A stretch of DNA of 20,560 bases, taken from assembly GCA_046349635.1 (NCBI GenBank), contig JAXMBX010000073.1:1-20560 (forward strand), read 5' to 3'. The DNA is from JAXMBX01 sp046349635 (lineage in GTDB: Bacteria > Planctomycetota > Planctomycetia > Planctomycetales > Planctomycetaceae). Below are positions 9,394-16,742 of the stretch, piece by piece. The first letter of the stretch is position 1; each line of letters opens with the position of its first letter. The position numbers were made by a program, and so were the translations under genes. The notes beneath the pieces are model-generated. The model was not told the origin of the DNA. It did not search any database and saw only the letters and a program-made list of their open reading frames with translations.

Positions 9394-9479
9394 TGGCCGA
9401 GACGGGGGTCGAACCCGTACACCACTTACGTGATACAGGATTTTAAGTCCTGTGCGTCTGCCTATTCCGCCACTCGGCC
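9394..9479 (-). tRNA. tRNA-Leu (anticodon UAA)
   Basis: The minus strand folds as a class II tRNA of 86 nt. The acceptor stem GGCCGAG pairs fully with CTCGGCC, with discriminator A at 9394. The D-arm holds GGCGGAATAGGCAGACGC, and the anticodon stem CAGGA/TCCTG closes the loop CTTAAAA, giving anticodon TAA (9443-9445 on the plus strand). A long variable arm follows, and the T-arm has GGTTCGACCCC. CCA is not encoded. The tRNA reads UUA leucine codons, which should be rare in this GC-rich genome. Its 3' end faces the decayed block, the usual side for tRNA-targeted integrations. Confidence 0.97.
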
Positions 9480-9497
9480 TGAGTTGCAAGCTCTACT

Positions 9498-9527
9498 GTT
9501 GTACCCCATCCCGCAATCGATGTTCAA
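9498..9527 (-). promoter_or_regulatory. Candidate promoter of tRNA-Leu
   Basis: On the minus strand, TTGAAC (9522-9527) and TACAAC (9498-9503) are separated by 18 nt. Each matches the sigma-70 consensus at four of six positions. Transcription would begin about 10 nt before the tRNA 5' end. Confidence 0.4.
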
Positions 9528-9587
9528 TCATCTCGCGCGGAATGCCCACGACCCTTCACAAAATGCGGTTGGACGCCACACGGAACC

Positions 9588-9608
9588 TGCGTTTTCCAAG
9601 AAAACGCA
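9588..9608 (-). terminator. Stem-loop downstream of the gsp operon
   Basis: A perfect 9-bp inverted repeat, TGCGTTTTC / GAAAACGCA with a 3-nt loop, lies about 45 nt past the gspM stop. It is placed where the operon's terminator would be, but no U-run follows on the minus strand, so it may instead be an mRNA-stabilising hairpin or a protein site. Confidence 0.35.
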
Positions 9609-9652
9609 CTATATCGAGAATATTCTGCGTCCTGAGAATTTTGTGAGATTAC

Positions 9653-10876
9653 TCAGAATCCCAGATCGAACGGGTTGTCGTTCCCACCGCCGGCAGCGGG
9701 TGTACCACCTGCAGCGGGGGCGTTCGAATCGCCACTCCCCTGATTGCCACCCCCTGGGTTCCCCCCGCCGCGAGGACCGCCACCCGGAGGACCGAAGCCC
9801 CCACCGCGCTCGCGCATCTCGCGGAACCGCTCCATCATTCGCTGCCGTTCTTCCGGAGTCATGTTGCTGGGATCGAATCCTCCCATTCCTCCGCCACGGC
9901 GTCCTCTTCCAAACCCACGGCCTCCGCCCGGAAAGCCGCCGCCATCACCACCACGACCCCCAGCCGCAGGATTGCCGGAAGCGACTTCCTTGAGTGACTT
10001 ACCGATCCGTAGCTGCGATTTCTTGCCGTTGATTTCGAGCTCGACGAAATTCTGCCCGATGTCGGCCACCTTGCCGGTGACCCCCGCCATCTCAAAATCT
10101 TTCCCCTTCATGACGACCTGCTTGCGGTTCTGCCGATTATCGACGAACCAGGCACCAGGTTCTTCCGCCGTCGGAAACGTCGCGGAGAGAATCAGATACT
10201 GCGCGGGGTCATCCACCACGACCGCCGTCGGTTGCCCGAAGATCACCTGCTTCTTCAGCGCGGCCAACTGGTCGGAGTAATCGGCGGAACGGGGAGAAGG
10301 ATCCTCCGGTTGAGGATCAGGGAAGAGGGTTTTGCGCGGAGGAACCGAAACGAACGACAGCCCTTCCAGCTTGAGGCTCAAAGTGAGCTTGGGAGGGTTC
10401 TCCTTCGTAGGGTCGGAGAGAGTGACACTCACGATCCGCTGCATGAGTTTGGTGTTCCGGATGCGGTCGATGAATTCCGCGATCTGGTCGAAGGTCCCCT
10501 TCGCATCGACGGACAGCGAGACGGGGACATACGTGTCCGCAACGGGCCGCTGATTGCTCGTCAGGTTGGGATTCGAAACCACATTCGACAACTGGCACTT
10601 GGCGGCCAGTTCAATAATCCACTTCTGATACACGGATGCGGCCAGGACCGGCTCGGGGGGCAGGCTGAGCTTCTTCCACTTTTCCAGGTCGAGCATGAAA
10701 TTCTCGGCCCGTCGCTGGTCCAGCTTCTTGGCGTCGATGGAATCCGCCAGTTGGCGGGCACGGGCTTGCGTGCGCCGCAACGGTTCGAACAGGGAGGCGT
10801 CCACGATCCCCCAGCCTTGCCAGCCGACGAACGCGAGAACGAGCACCGCAATCAGTATTCGTTCGCGGGAATTCAT
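9653..10876 (-). CDS. gspM: GspM/PilO-like inner-membrane protein with possible GspC/PilP-like domain
   Basis: This 407-residue protein starts in an ATGA overlap with the gspL-like stop. Residues 7-25 form one membrane segment (ILIAVLVLAFVGWQGWGIV). Residues 30-70 look coiled-coil, and 75-175 resemble the PilO/GspM ferredoxin-like periplasmic domain (TFDQIAEFIDRIRNTKLMQR, TLSLKLEGLSF). Residues about 205-296 form a separate beta-rich segment: VIFGQPTAVV, AWFVDNRQNRKQVVMKGKDF, GKVADIGQNFVELEINGKK. Its spacing recalls the HR domain of GspC or PilP. The tail (300-400) is Gly/Arg/Pro-rich with a charged helix (MTPEERQRMMERFREMRERG). It is expected to sit with the GspL-like protein in the inner-membrane platform of type II secretion. 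GspM-type proteins are normally about 160-200 residues, so this one is more than twice the usual length. Confidence 0.7.
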   Translation of the reverse strand: MNSRERILIAVLVLAFVGWQGWGIVDASLFEPLRRTQARARQLADSIDAKKLDQRRAENFMLDLEKWKKLSLPPEPVLAASVYQKWIIELAAKCQLSNVVSNPNLTSNQRPVADTYVPVSLSVDAKGTFDQIAEFIDRIRNTKLMQRIVSVTLSDPTKENPPKLTLSLKLEGLSFVSVPPRKTLFPDPQPEDPSPRSADYSDQLAALKKQVIFGQPTAVVVDDPAQYLILSATFPTAEEPGAWFVDNRQNRKQVVMKGKDFEMAGVTGKVADIGQNFVELEINGKKSQLRIGKSLKEVASGNPAAGGRGGDGGGFPGGGRGFGRGRRGGGMGGFDPSNMTPEERQRMMERFREMRERGGGFGPPGGGPRGGGNPGGGNQGSGDSNAPAAGGTPAAGGGNDNPFDLGF

Positions 10877-12738
10877 GGTTGGCCTCCTGTAGCGGGCGCG
10901 GCCTGGGGAGTCGCAGTCGCAGGAGCATCTGTCGTCGCTGTGGGCGCGGCAGCAGGAGCCGCGGCCGGGGCGGCCGGCTGTGCAGGCGCAGCCGCAGGTG
11001 TTTTCTCCGGTTCTTTCGGAGCGGCAGGCTGCGCCGGTGGAGGTGTCGCAGGTGCGCCCTTGTTCTCTGCAGGAGGAGTCTTATTTTCATCGGACGGTTT
11101 AGCATCGCCTGGCTTGTTGTCTACCGGTTTGTTATCCCCAGGCTTGGCCTCTGCAGGTTTGGTGTCTTTTCCCGGAGTCGTCGCCGCGGCAGTCCCCGTT
11201 GCAGGTTTCGCATTCGCGGGAACGGCAGGCTTGGCCGCGTTCTTCTTCGGGACGTTCAGATTCAATGTCAGGTCAAATTCGATCGGGTAAGCATTGTTCT
11301 GATTTCCCTGGGGTTGTCCTTCCTGATTTCCCGGCTGGGCGGTGTTGCGGGTTTTGACGGTGTGCGGCAGAACCTGATAGCGGTCCGGAACATTGACAGC
11401 ATCCATCTCCAATTTGATCACATCGTCGCGCTGTTTGGCGGAGCCGTTCAGGGTGATCATCCCCCGGTGGAGCGGATTGGGAGTGGCGATCCCCTTGAAC
11501 TGGATATTGGTGAGGAACAATTTGTCCCCCGGTGGCAGAACGGTCGAGAACTGCTTGAGTTCGTCGATCCAGTCCACTTTCATCTGTTGCCAGTTTTCGA
11601 CCGCCTGGCCGGATTTGAGAGTCGGTTCGGCTCGTTTCAGATAAGCGGTCAGTTTCTCTTCTTCTTTTTGCAGTTGAGCGACTTTCCGGGAGGCGTCCGA
11701 CCACTGCATCGCATAGAGTCCCCCTCCGGTGCCGAGGATGGCGAGTACTCCAACCGCGAGGATCACGATGCGGCGCCGGCTGTAGTCCTTCTTCGGTTGC
11801 GTGCGCCGAGGGGCCAGCAGATTGATCGCCGGAAGGGAAGAGCCGGCTTGTGAGAGCAGCTGACCCACCAGTTCAACAACTGAACTGAGGGGCAACGTCG
11901 CCGACGCATCGAGCATTCGGACGGCAGTCGGAAGAGCAAGAAGCTCGGGCGTTTGTGTGAAACGCCCCGCGATGGCCGCGGAGAGTTCCGTGGCTAACGG
12001 TTCCGCCGCGCTGAGCAGGAGTTGCGGAGAACCGACGCCGGGGGGCAGCAGTTTCTGAAACGCCATCGAGGCGCGGGTGATCTCGGTCAGGATCTGCGGA
12101 ACGGTGGGATCCTCATGCGAGAGATGATAGCCGTGCGTGGCGGTGAGGACTCCCTGTTGCAACAGCCCCATTTCCAGCCGGTCCCCATCCAGGTGGACGA
12201 TCATCAGCGGAGGGCTTTGCGGCGAACGGTAAGCGGCATGGCCGTGCGTGGCGTATTCGGCGAGAGAGGCGGTCGTGAAGCTGTATTGAACCGGCTTCAG
12301 CCCCGCACCCGTGAGGACACTGTTGAGCGTATTGAACTGCGTTTTCGGTAAGGCTGCGAGAAGCACCGCCAGACCGGTGTTTGCCTGCGGCGCGGGGAGA
12401 AAGTCCCAGACCAGAGTATCAATCGGTTGGGCGAGTTTGGTCCGCGCCTGGAAGCCGACATAAGTGGGAAGCTCGTTGAGAGGGACGGGAGGCAGTTCCA
12501 GGCGCCGGACGATGGCGGCGTTCCGGGTCACGCTGACGAGGACTTGATCCGCGGTGATCCCGTGTTGCTTGAGAGTTTCGCGCAACCACGACTGGTTCTG
12601 GGCCAGATCACCCGTCAGCAAGGGAGACGGAGAACGGGCTTCGAAAGTGCGGCGCAACTCGACCCGGCCGGAGGAGACGTCGGCGACGGCTCCCCGCACG
12701 AGCGATTCATCAATGGTTAATGCCAGAAACTGGGGCAT
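10873..12738 (-). CDS. gspL: GspL-like platform protein (PilM-like plus PilN-like) with Pro/Ala-rich tail
   Basis: This 621-residue protein starts MPQFLALTIDESLVRGAVAD. Residues 1-300 resemble the actin-like PilM / cytoplasmic GspL fold (VSVTRNAAIVRRLELPPVP, LMIVHLDGDRLEMGLL). INLLAPRR at 305-312 matches the start of PilN proteins. A single membrane segment lies at about 324-343, then a coiled coil (350-370) and a periplasmic ferredoxin-like part (380-495). From about 498 to the end is a tail of Pro, Ala, Lys and Asp with repeats such as KPGDNKPVDNKPGDAKP. GspL links the ATPase GspE to the periplasmic scaffold. A 180-nt gap with a TATAAT box and a parS-like site precedes it, so it may have its own promoter; it overlaps gspM by ATGA. 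Confidence 0.75.
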   Translation of the reverse strand: MPQFLALTIDESLVRGAVADVSSGRVELRRTFEARSPSPLLTGDLAQNQSWLRETLKQHGITADQVLVSVTRNAAIVRRLELPPVPLNELPTYVGFQARTKLAQPIDTLVWDFLPAPQANTGLAVLLAALPKTQFNTLNSVLTGAGLKPVQYSFTTASLAEYATHGHAAYRSPQSPPLMIVHLDGDRLEMGLLQQGVLTATHGYHLSHEDPTVPQILTEITRASMAFQKLLPPGVGSPQLLLSAAEPLATELSAAIAGRFTQTPELLALPTAVRMLDASATLPLSSVVELVGQLLSQAGSSLPAINLLAPRRTQPKKDYSRRRIVILAVGVLAILGTGGGLYAMQWSDASRKVAQLQKEEEKLTAYLKRAEPTLKSGQAVENWQQMKVDWIDELKQFSTVLPPGDKLFLTNIQFKGIATPNPLHRGMITLNGSAKQRDDVIKLEMDAVNVPDRYQVLPHTVKTRNTAQPGNQEGQPQGNQNNAYPIEFDLTLNLNVPKKNAAKPAVPANAKPATGTAAATTPGKDTKPAEAKPGDNKPVDNKPGDAKPSDENKTPPAENKGAPATPPPAQPAAPKEPEKTPAAAPAQPAAPAAAPAAAPTATTDAPATATPQAAPATGGQP

Positions 12739-12753
12739 GGGGCAGGCTCAAAA

Positions 12754-12769
12754 TGTTTCACGTGGAACA
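12754..12769. promoter_or_regulatory. parS-like ParB/Spo0J binding site
   Basis: The plus strand reads TGTTTCACGTGGAACA; its complement is TGTTCCACGTGAAACA. That fits the widely conserved bacterial parS consensus TGTTNCACGTGAAACA at every fixed position, and the symmetry continues one AT pair outward on each side. A 16-base match of this kind is very unlikely by chance in 20 kb. It lies 16 bases before the gspL-like start codon in the only long gap of the downstream half of the operon. ParB loads on parS and spreads for kilobases. Most chromosomal parS sites lie near the replication origin. Confidence 0.75.
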
Positions 12770-12774
12770 TTATA
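12769..12774 (-). promoter_or_regulatory. -10 box (TATAAT) upstream of the gspL-like gene
   Basis: On the minus strand a perfect TATAAT touches the parS-like site. No good -35 hexamer stands 16-18 nt upstream (the best is about ACGATA). Transcription would start inside the parS-like site, about 24 nt before the ATG at 12738, so ParB binding could block it. Confidence 0.4.
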
Positions 12775-12918
12775 AATCGGGCGATCCTAACTATCGTGCG
12801 CGGTTCAGGCGAGCCGCGACAAGACAGGAGTCCGAAACTGTCGCATAGGGGAGACATCTTCTGAGGAAGGTGTCGGGGTGTTGCAAAAAGGAAACATGAA
12901 AAAAGTCTCGTTGTCGTC

Positions 12919-14670
12919 TCATTGTGGTGCGGTGAGACCAAGTTGAGCGCGGGAGTAACCCGAACCCAGCCGGGTCAGATCCTGAAACATCAGAACCTTT
13001 GGATTGACGCCGCTCGCATCCAACACGGCTTCGATGCGGGTCATGGGGCCGCCCCTATCGTGATAGCCGACCACCTGGAAGCGATAGACGTCCCCCTGTC
13101 CGGTCACGAAGGGGTCGAGCTGAATCATTCGTTCGAGCGGGACCAGGCCACGGACGACCAGCCAGCCGTTGGTGAGCCGATCCGGACTGACGTCCCCGGT
13201 TGCGCTCTGTGCGGCGACGATCGCCTGGACCACCTGTTGATCGATGCCGGGGATGTACATCATCACTTCGGCGGGCGCCTGGTTGATGTTGATCCGCCCA
13301 TTGCGAACCGGTTGACTGTCGATGGCGAACGTATCGAACAGCTTGGGGAGAAAGGACATCATCTCACCTGGTTCCTTGGGCCAGGGGCTGGTGAGAGTCG
13401 TCTGTTTGCCGTCAATGCGGACACTGATTTGAATTCCGAGGAGTTCATACAGGGACTTGACCTTGAAGCGTCCCCCGCCGCTGATGTCGATGCCCCCGAC
13501 GAGTTCGGGTTGTTCGGCACCGGAAGCGCCTCCCGCGGAGGATCCCCCCGAACCGGACGAACCGCCACTTCGCGAAGAGCCGCCGGTACTTCCTCCGGTT
13601 CCACCTCCGCCACTTCCTCGCCGTCCCCCACTGCTTCCGCCGGATCCGGAAGTAGAACTTCCTGTGGAACCGGTTCCACCTCCGGAACGATTGCCTCCCG
13701 CGCCTGAATTTCCGGTTGTACTGGTACTTTGCTGAGGTGGCCCCGCAGTACGGAATGCAATCACGAACTTGGCGGCATCGGCGCCATAGGCGGTCTGGAC
13801 TGCGTTAAAGAGGTTGCCGAGGTCGGTGTCGTTGATGTTGATCTTGGCGGTGTTGTCACTCTTGAGATTCGATTCACGGCTGTAGATGGTGAAATAATCG
13901 ACGAAGCCGCGCTGCAGAATGCCGTCCGCATTATCGTTGGGAGGCTGTGCGTTGCCATCGTTTTCATTGGGGTCGAGAATCCCGTTGCGGTTGAGGTCCT
14001 CGCCGAAGAACAGTTCGGGAGTGATTCCCTGAATAGAGAGCATCTCGTCCAGCGACTGCATAGGGCCGTTCCGGACGGTGATCGGAGGATTGGCGTTGTT
14101 GTAGGCGCTTTGTTCCGCGCCGTTCTGCCGGGGTTGGCTGTCGGTATCGACCCAATCGAGAATCGCATCGGCGATCTCGGTGGTCATGTTCGGAATACCC
14201 ATCAGGAATTGGCGAGCCTGAGTTTCATCCATCCCCATGGAGGGGAGCTGGTTGACGTTGATTTTGGAGGATTCGTCCCGCAGGCCGAAGCGGACGGACT
14301 GGAAGGTCGTATCGGTCAGGACGGGGGAGACAATGCTGAACCGCCCAAAATCATGGGCATTGGCGGCATTCGCCGAGGCGAGGGCCTGATGATAGAAGAG
14401 GTCGGAATTGCTGTAGGACGCGGAGGGAGTGCGCGCGGCACGATCCGCCAGGTAGCTCGCCACCATTTCGACTCCAGAATCGGCCGCTTCGCGCGATTGA
14501 GCAGCCCGGGTGTGGAAATCACTCGATTCCGCCTCGATGAGCATGAACTCGGAAAAGCTGTACGCTCCGAGTGAAAGGAGCGCGACAATGACCAAAACAA
14601 TGACCAGGACGCTCCCCTCACGCCGGGGAGTGCCGTGTGAACCGCATCGGATTTGATGGAACTGCCGCAT
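12919..14670 (-). CDS. gspK: GspK-like minor pseudopilin with Gly/Ser-rich insert
   Basis: This 583-residue protein begins 13 nt after the gspJ stop. The type IV prepilin signal is RREG (16-19) cut before SVLVIVLVIVALLSLGAYSF. As in other GspK proteins, the mature chain lacks Glu at position 5. GspK-type helix-hairpin-helix-like segments appear at about 136-175 (INVNQLPSMG, FLMGIPNMT, ADAILDWVDTDSQPR) and 459-480 (RININQAPAEVMMYIPGID). An EF-hand/dockerin-like calcium loop DLNRNGILDPNE lies at 225-236. Residues about 314-386 are almost only Gly, Ser, Thr and Arg, inserted between the two conserved halves. GspK caps the pseudopilus tip with GspI and GspJ. The usual length is about 300-330 residues, so the excess here comes mainly from the insert and loops. 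Confidence 0.85.
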   Translation of the reverse strand: MRQFHQIRCGSHGTPRREGSVLVIVLVIVALLSLGAYSFSEFMLIEAESSDFHTRAAQSREAADSGVEMVASYLADRAARTPSASYSNSDLFYHQALASANAANAHDFGRFSIVSPVLTDTTFQSVRFGLRDESSKINVNQLPSMGMDETQARQFLMGIPNMTTEIADAILDWVDTDSQPRQNGAEQSAYNNANPPITVRNGPMQSLDEMLSIQGITPELFFGEDLNRNGILDPNENDGNAQPPNDNADGILQRGFVDYFTIYSRESNLKSDNTAKININDTDLGNLFNAVQTAYGADAAKFVIAFRTAGPPQQSTSTTGNSGAGGNRSGGGTGSTGSSTSGSGGSSGGRRGSGGGGTGGSTGGSSRSGGSSGSGGSSAGGASGAEQPELVGGIDISGGGRFKVKSLYELLGIQISVRIDGKQTTLTSPWPKEPGEMMSFLPKLFDTFAIDSQPVRNGRININQAPAEVMMYIPGIDQQVVQAIVAAQSATGDVSPDRLTNGWLVVRGLVPLERMIQLDPFVTGQGDVYRFQVVGYHDRGGPMTRIEAVLDASGVNPKVLMFQDLTRLGSGYSRAQLGLTAPQ

Positions 14671-14683
14671 GGCTCGTTGAATC

Positions 14684-15634
14684 TCAGGAACTTTCCGGGT
14701 ATTGCCGAGCGGATGTCTTCAAGGGGAACGGGATCACCGTTTTGAACGTGCGTGTCTGGATGTTTGTGGGACGATAATTGCGAGCTTGTTGGCGCGAGAG
14801 ATCCAAAGCCGCGGCGGATGAAATTTCGATTTCGACTTCAATCGCAATCGGGAGACCAGCCATCAGGTCGCTGTCCCAGGTGTCATACCACTTAACGCCA
14901 TCGTAGTAATGGAGCAGAAAACGGCGGACTTCGGGAACCGGTTCCGGAGGGACGGGAAGAATGGAAGCCGCCGTCGGACCGAGAGCAGTGCTATCACCCG
15001 CCAGATCGTTCTGCCATCGGAGCAGGGGCAGAACCCCATCCGTCTGATCTGGGACCGGAGGTGGAGGTACGGGGGCCGCAGTTGCGAGGTTGGATGGTAA
15101 CTTTCCAGTGATGCTCCAGCCAATCCATTGCAGATCCCGCCGCGGAGGAGTGACACCCCCCGTCATCTGGGCCACTTGGGAGGCATGCTCCAGTGGCTGC
15201 GGGATGACTCCCTGGAATATCAATGACTGACTATCTCCGACGAGTAAAGGTGGAACCGGAGTCGTGGGAGTCGTCGCGGTTGTTGTCGAGTCAGTCGTGC
15301 TGGTGGATCCCGTCGTTGAAGAACTTGTGGAAGTGTTTCCACCGGTGCCGGTTCCCGAGGATTGCGCGGAGGTTGTGGTCGGCGTCTGGGACGTGGAGGT
15401 CGTGGTGGCGGCCTCGTCCGGTTGGCTGGCGGACCGAAGATCGCGCTGCAGGGCGAGAAAGACAGCTCGCGCGACCTGCAGTTGATCGCTGGTTTCCCGA
15501 CCGGCTTCGGAGTATTTCCAGAACATATCCAGGCCGGTCCAGACGACTCCAAGCAGAATTCCACCGACTGCCAGAGCGAGCAGGACTTCGAGGAGCGTGA
15601 AGCCGGCGCGCGATTTCCGAGAGAGGTGTCTCAT
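14684..15634 (-). CDS. gspJ: GspJ-like minor pseudopilin
   Basis: The 316-residue chain starts in an ATGA overlap with gspI. The prepilin signal is SRAG cut before FTLLEVLLALAVGGILLG, with Glu at mature position 5 (residue 16). After the helix (QLQVARAVFLALQRDLRSAS), residues about 76-126 are a Ser/Thr-rich low-complexity tract. A beta-rich C-terminal domain follows (SLIFQGVIP, RRFLLHYYDGVKWYDTWDSD, GLPIAIEVEIEI). The last motif is typical of GspJ, where the chain computes residues of a beta sheet near YYD and LP. GspJ forms the pseudopilus tip with GspI and GspK. The Ser/Thr tract makes it longer than the usual roughly 200 residues. Confidence 0.85.
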   Translation of the reverse strand: MRHLSRKSRAGFTLLEVLLALAVGGILLGVVWTGLDMFWKYSEAGRETSDQLQVARAVFLALQRDLRSASQPDEAATTTSTSQTPTTTSAQSSGTGTGGNTSTSSSTTGSTSTTDSTTTATTPTTPVPPLLVGDSQSLIFQGVIPQPLEHASQVAQMTGGVTPPRRDLQWIGWSITGKLPSNLATAAPVPPPPVPDQTDGVLPLLRWQNDLAGDSTALGPTAASILPVPPEPVPEVRRFLLHYYDGVKWYDTWDSDLMAGLPIAIEVEIEISSAAALDLSRQQARNYRPTNIQTRTFKTVIPFPLKTSARQYPESS

Positions 15635-16098
15635 GAGGCACCTCGCAGAAGTGGAGGAGCGATCTGAGAGGTCGTGGTTGTGGATTCCGGAGGCTGAACG
15701 GGATTGCGCATGAGTCGTACGAGCGAGACGCGCATATTTTCGCGGGGGGTATTGCTGTCGTTGGTGTAATGCACGGCAATCACTTCAATCCGGACCAGAT
15801 CGGCGCGCGGGCCGGTGGATGTCTCAATGCTGTACTTCCAGCCGGGGGCGTCTGCCACGTCGGCATTTGAAGCGGTGGCCGGAGGGGCCGTGGTGATGAG
15901 AAACTCTGCCAGTTTCGATTCGCAGATAAAGAGCCCTTCGGTCTGCAGTTGATTACGGAGTGAGGCCCGGACGCCGGTATCGAGGAGTTGCCCGATGGCG
16001 GTCATCGCCCCGGCGAGGAGTGCGAGAGCGAGCAGGACTTCAAACAGGGAGAAGCCTGAACGCAACGTCGGAATGCGCGGGGGCTGCGCGCGTTTCAT
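15631..16098 (-). CDS. gspI: GspI-like minor pseudopilin
   Basis: The 155-residue protein starts in an ATGA overlap with the gspH stop. The prepilin signal is LRSG cut before FSLFEVLLALALLAGAMTAI, with Glu at mature position 5 (residue 20). The helix continues QLLDTGVRASLRNQLQTEG, followed by LFICESKLAEFL, a region that in GspI proteins usually reads like QALYLAESKL, and a small beta domain (WKYSIETS, DLVRIEVIAVHY, MRVSLVRLM). GspI nucleates the tip complex with GspJ and GspK. Its short length matches the family. The C-terminal PPESTTTTSQIAPPLLRGAS is extra and looks disordered. Confidence 0.85.
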   Translation of the reverse strand: MKRAQPPRIPTLRSGFSLFEVLLALALLAGAMTAIGQLLDTGVRASLRNQLQTEGLFICESKLAEFLITTAPPATASNADVADAPGWKYSIETSTGPRADLVRIEVIAVHYTNDSNTPRENMRVSLVRLMRNPVQPPESTTTTSQIAPPLLRGAS

Positions 16099-16742
16099 TG
16101 CGGACCTCTCTGTACAAGGAGAGTGCCCGTCAAGCCTCGGACCAGGAGGCGATATTGGGTTTTCTTCTGATCGACCAACACGATCTCCGCGGCCGTGGCG
16201 GAACCATCTGGTCGGATCAAGACAGGGGGAGACCAGTTGACTCCCTGAAAGCGCCCGTTATTGGGAATATCGCTGAGCCAGTCGGAAGGGATCTGCACAT
16301 CCGTGGAAGCGGCCGTGGAATTCGTCGCGGTCTGCGAAGCGGTATGATTCACTCCCGCTTCGAGATGCATTTTGTCCGGGAGTTCTTCGGCGGCGATCCA
16401 GGGACGTTTGACCGTCGAGGTGGAATTGGGCTGCGAGGAGTTCTCGGCGAAGTAGGCGGGGATCAGGATGAATTTGCGCCCTCCCGGTTCGTAGCGGAAT
16501 TGATAGGGAACCTGTTGTTCCAGGGCATGAATCCGGGCGGCGGCGAATTTTTCCTGCAGGAGGGAGAGCGAGCGATGGACCCGGTCTTCAGCGAGAAGCC
16601 GCGACAACGCGGGGAAGGAGAGGACCGCAATCGTGACCATGATCGCGAGCGCCAACAACAGTTCCCACAACGTGAACGCACCGCTCGGGTGAGGGGCTAT
16701 GCTCCGGGTGTGGGAATCGAGTTGGCTGCGGCAAACGATCAC
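16095..16742 (-). CDS. gspH: GspH-like minor pseudopilin with unusual cleavage site
   Basis: The 215-residue chain starts at GTG (16740-16742) in a GTGA overlap with the gspG stop. The prepilin segment is PSGA followed by FTLWELLLALAIMVTIAVLS. Glu at mature position 5 (residue 27) is kept, but the residue before the cut is Ala22 rather than the near-universal Gly. The helix is followed by LLQEKFAAARIHALEQQVPY and QFRYEPGGRKFILIPAYF, matching GspH/FimT, and a C-terminal beta part (IVLVDQKKTQYRLLVRGLTG). GspH joins the minor tip to the GspG body of the pseudopilus. The GspH call over other minor pilins rests on gene order between gspG and gspI. Confidence 0.8.
   Translation of the reverse strand: MIVCRSQLDSHTRSIAPHPSGAFTLWELLLALAIMVTIAVLSFPALSRLLAEDRVHRSLSLLQEKFAAARIHALEQQVPYQFRYEPGGRKFILIPAYFAENSSQPNSTSTVKRPWIAAEELPDKMHLEAGVNHTASQTATNSTAASTDVQIPSDWLSDIPNNGRFQGVNWSPPVLIRPDGSATAAEIVLVDQKKTQYRLLVRGLTGTLLVQRGPQ

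Noticed and set aside
1..9394. attL-like copy of the tRNA-Leu 3' end, integrase gene or CRISPR array
   Set aside because: Reading by eye found no repeat of GGTTCGACCCCCGTCTCGG, no tyrosine-recombinase motif and no regularly spaced repeats.
10232..11290. 352-codon open frame on the plus strand
   Set aside because: It lies opposite gspM and the tail of the gspL-like gene. Its Ala/Gly-rich end is the complement of the Pro/Ala tail.
12717..12941. 74-codon minus-strand frame containing MFHVKH
   Set aside because: MFHVKH is simply the translation of the parS-like site. The frame has no ribosome-binding site and overlaps both neighbouring genes.
13729..14574. 281-codon open frame on the plus strand
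   Set aside because: It is antisense to gspK, whose prepilin signal and conserved motifs are clear.
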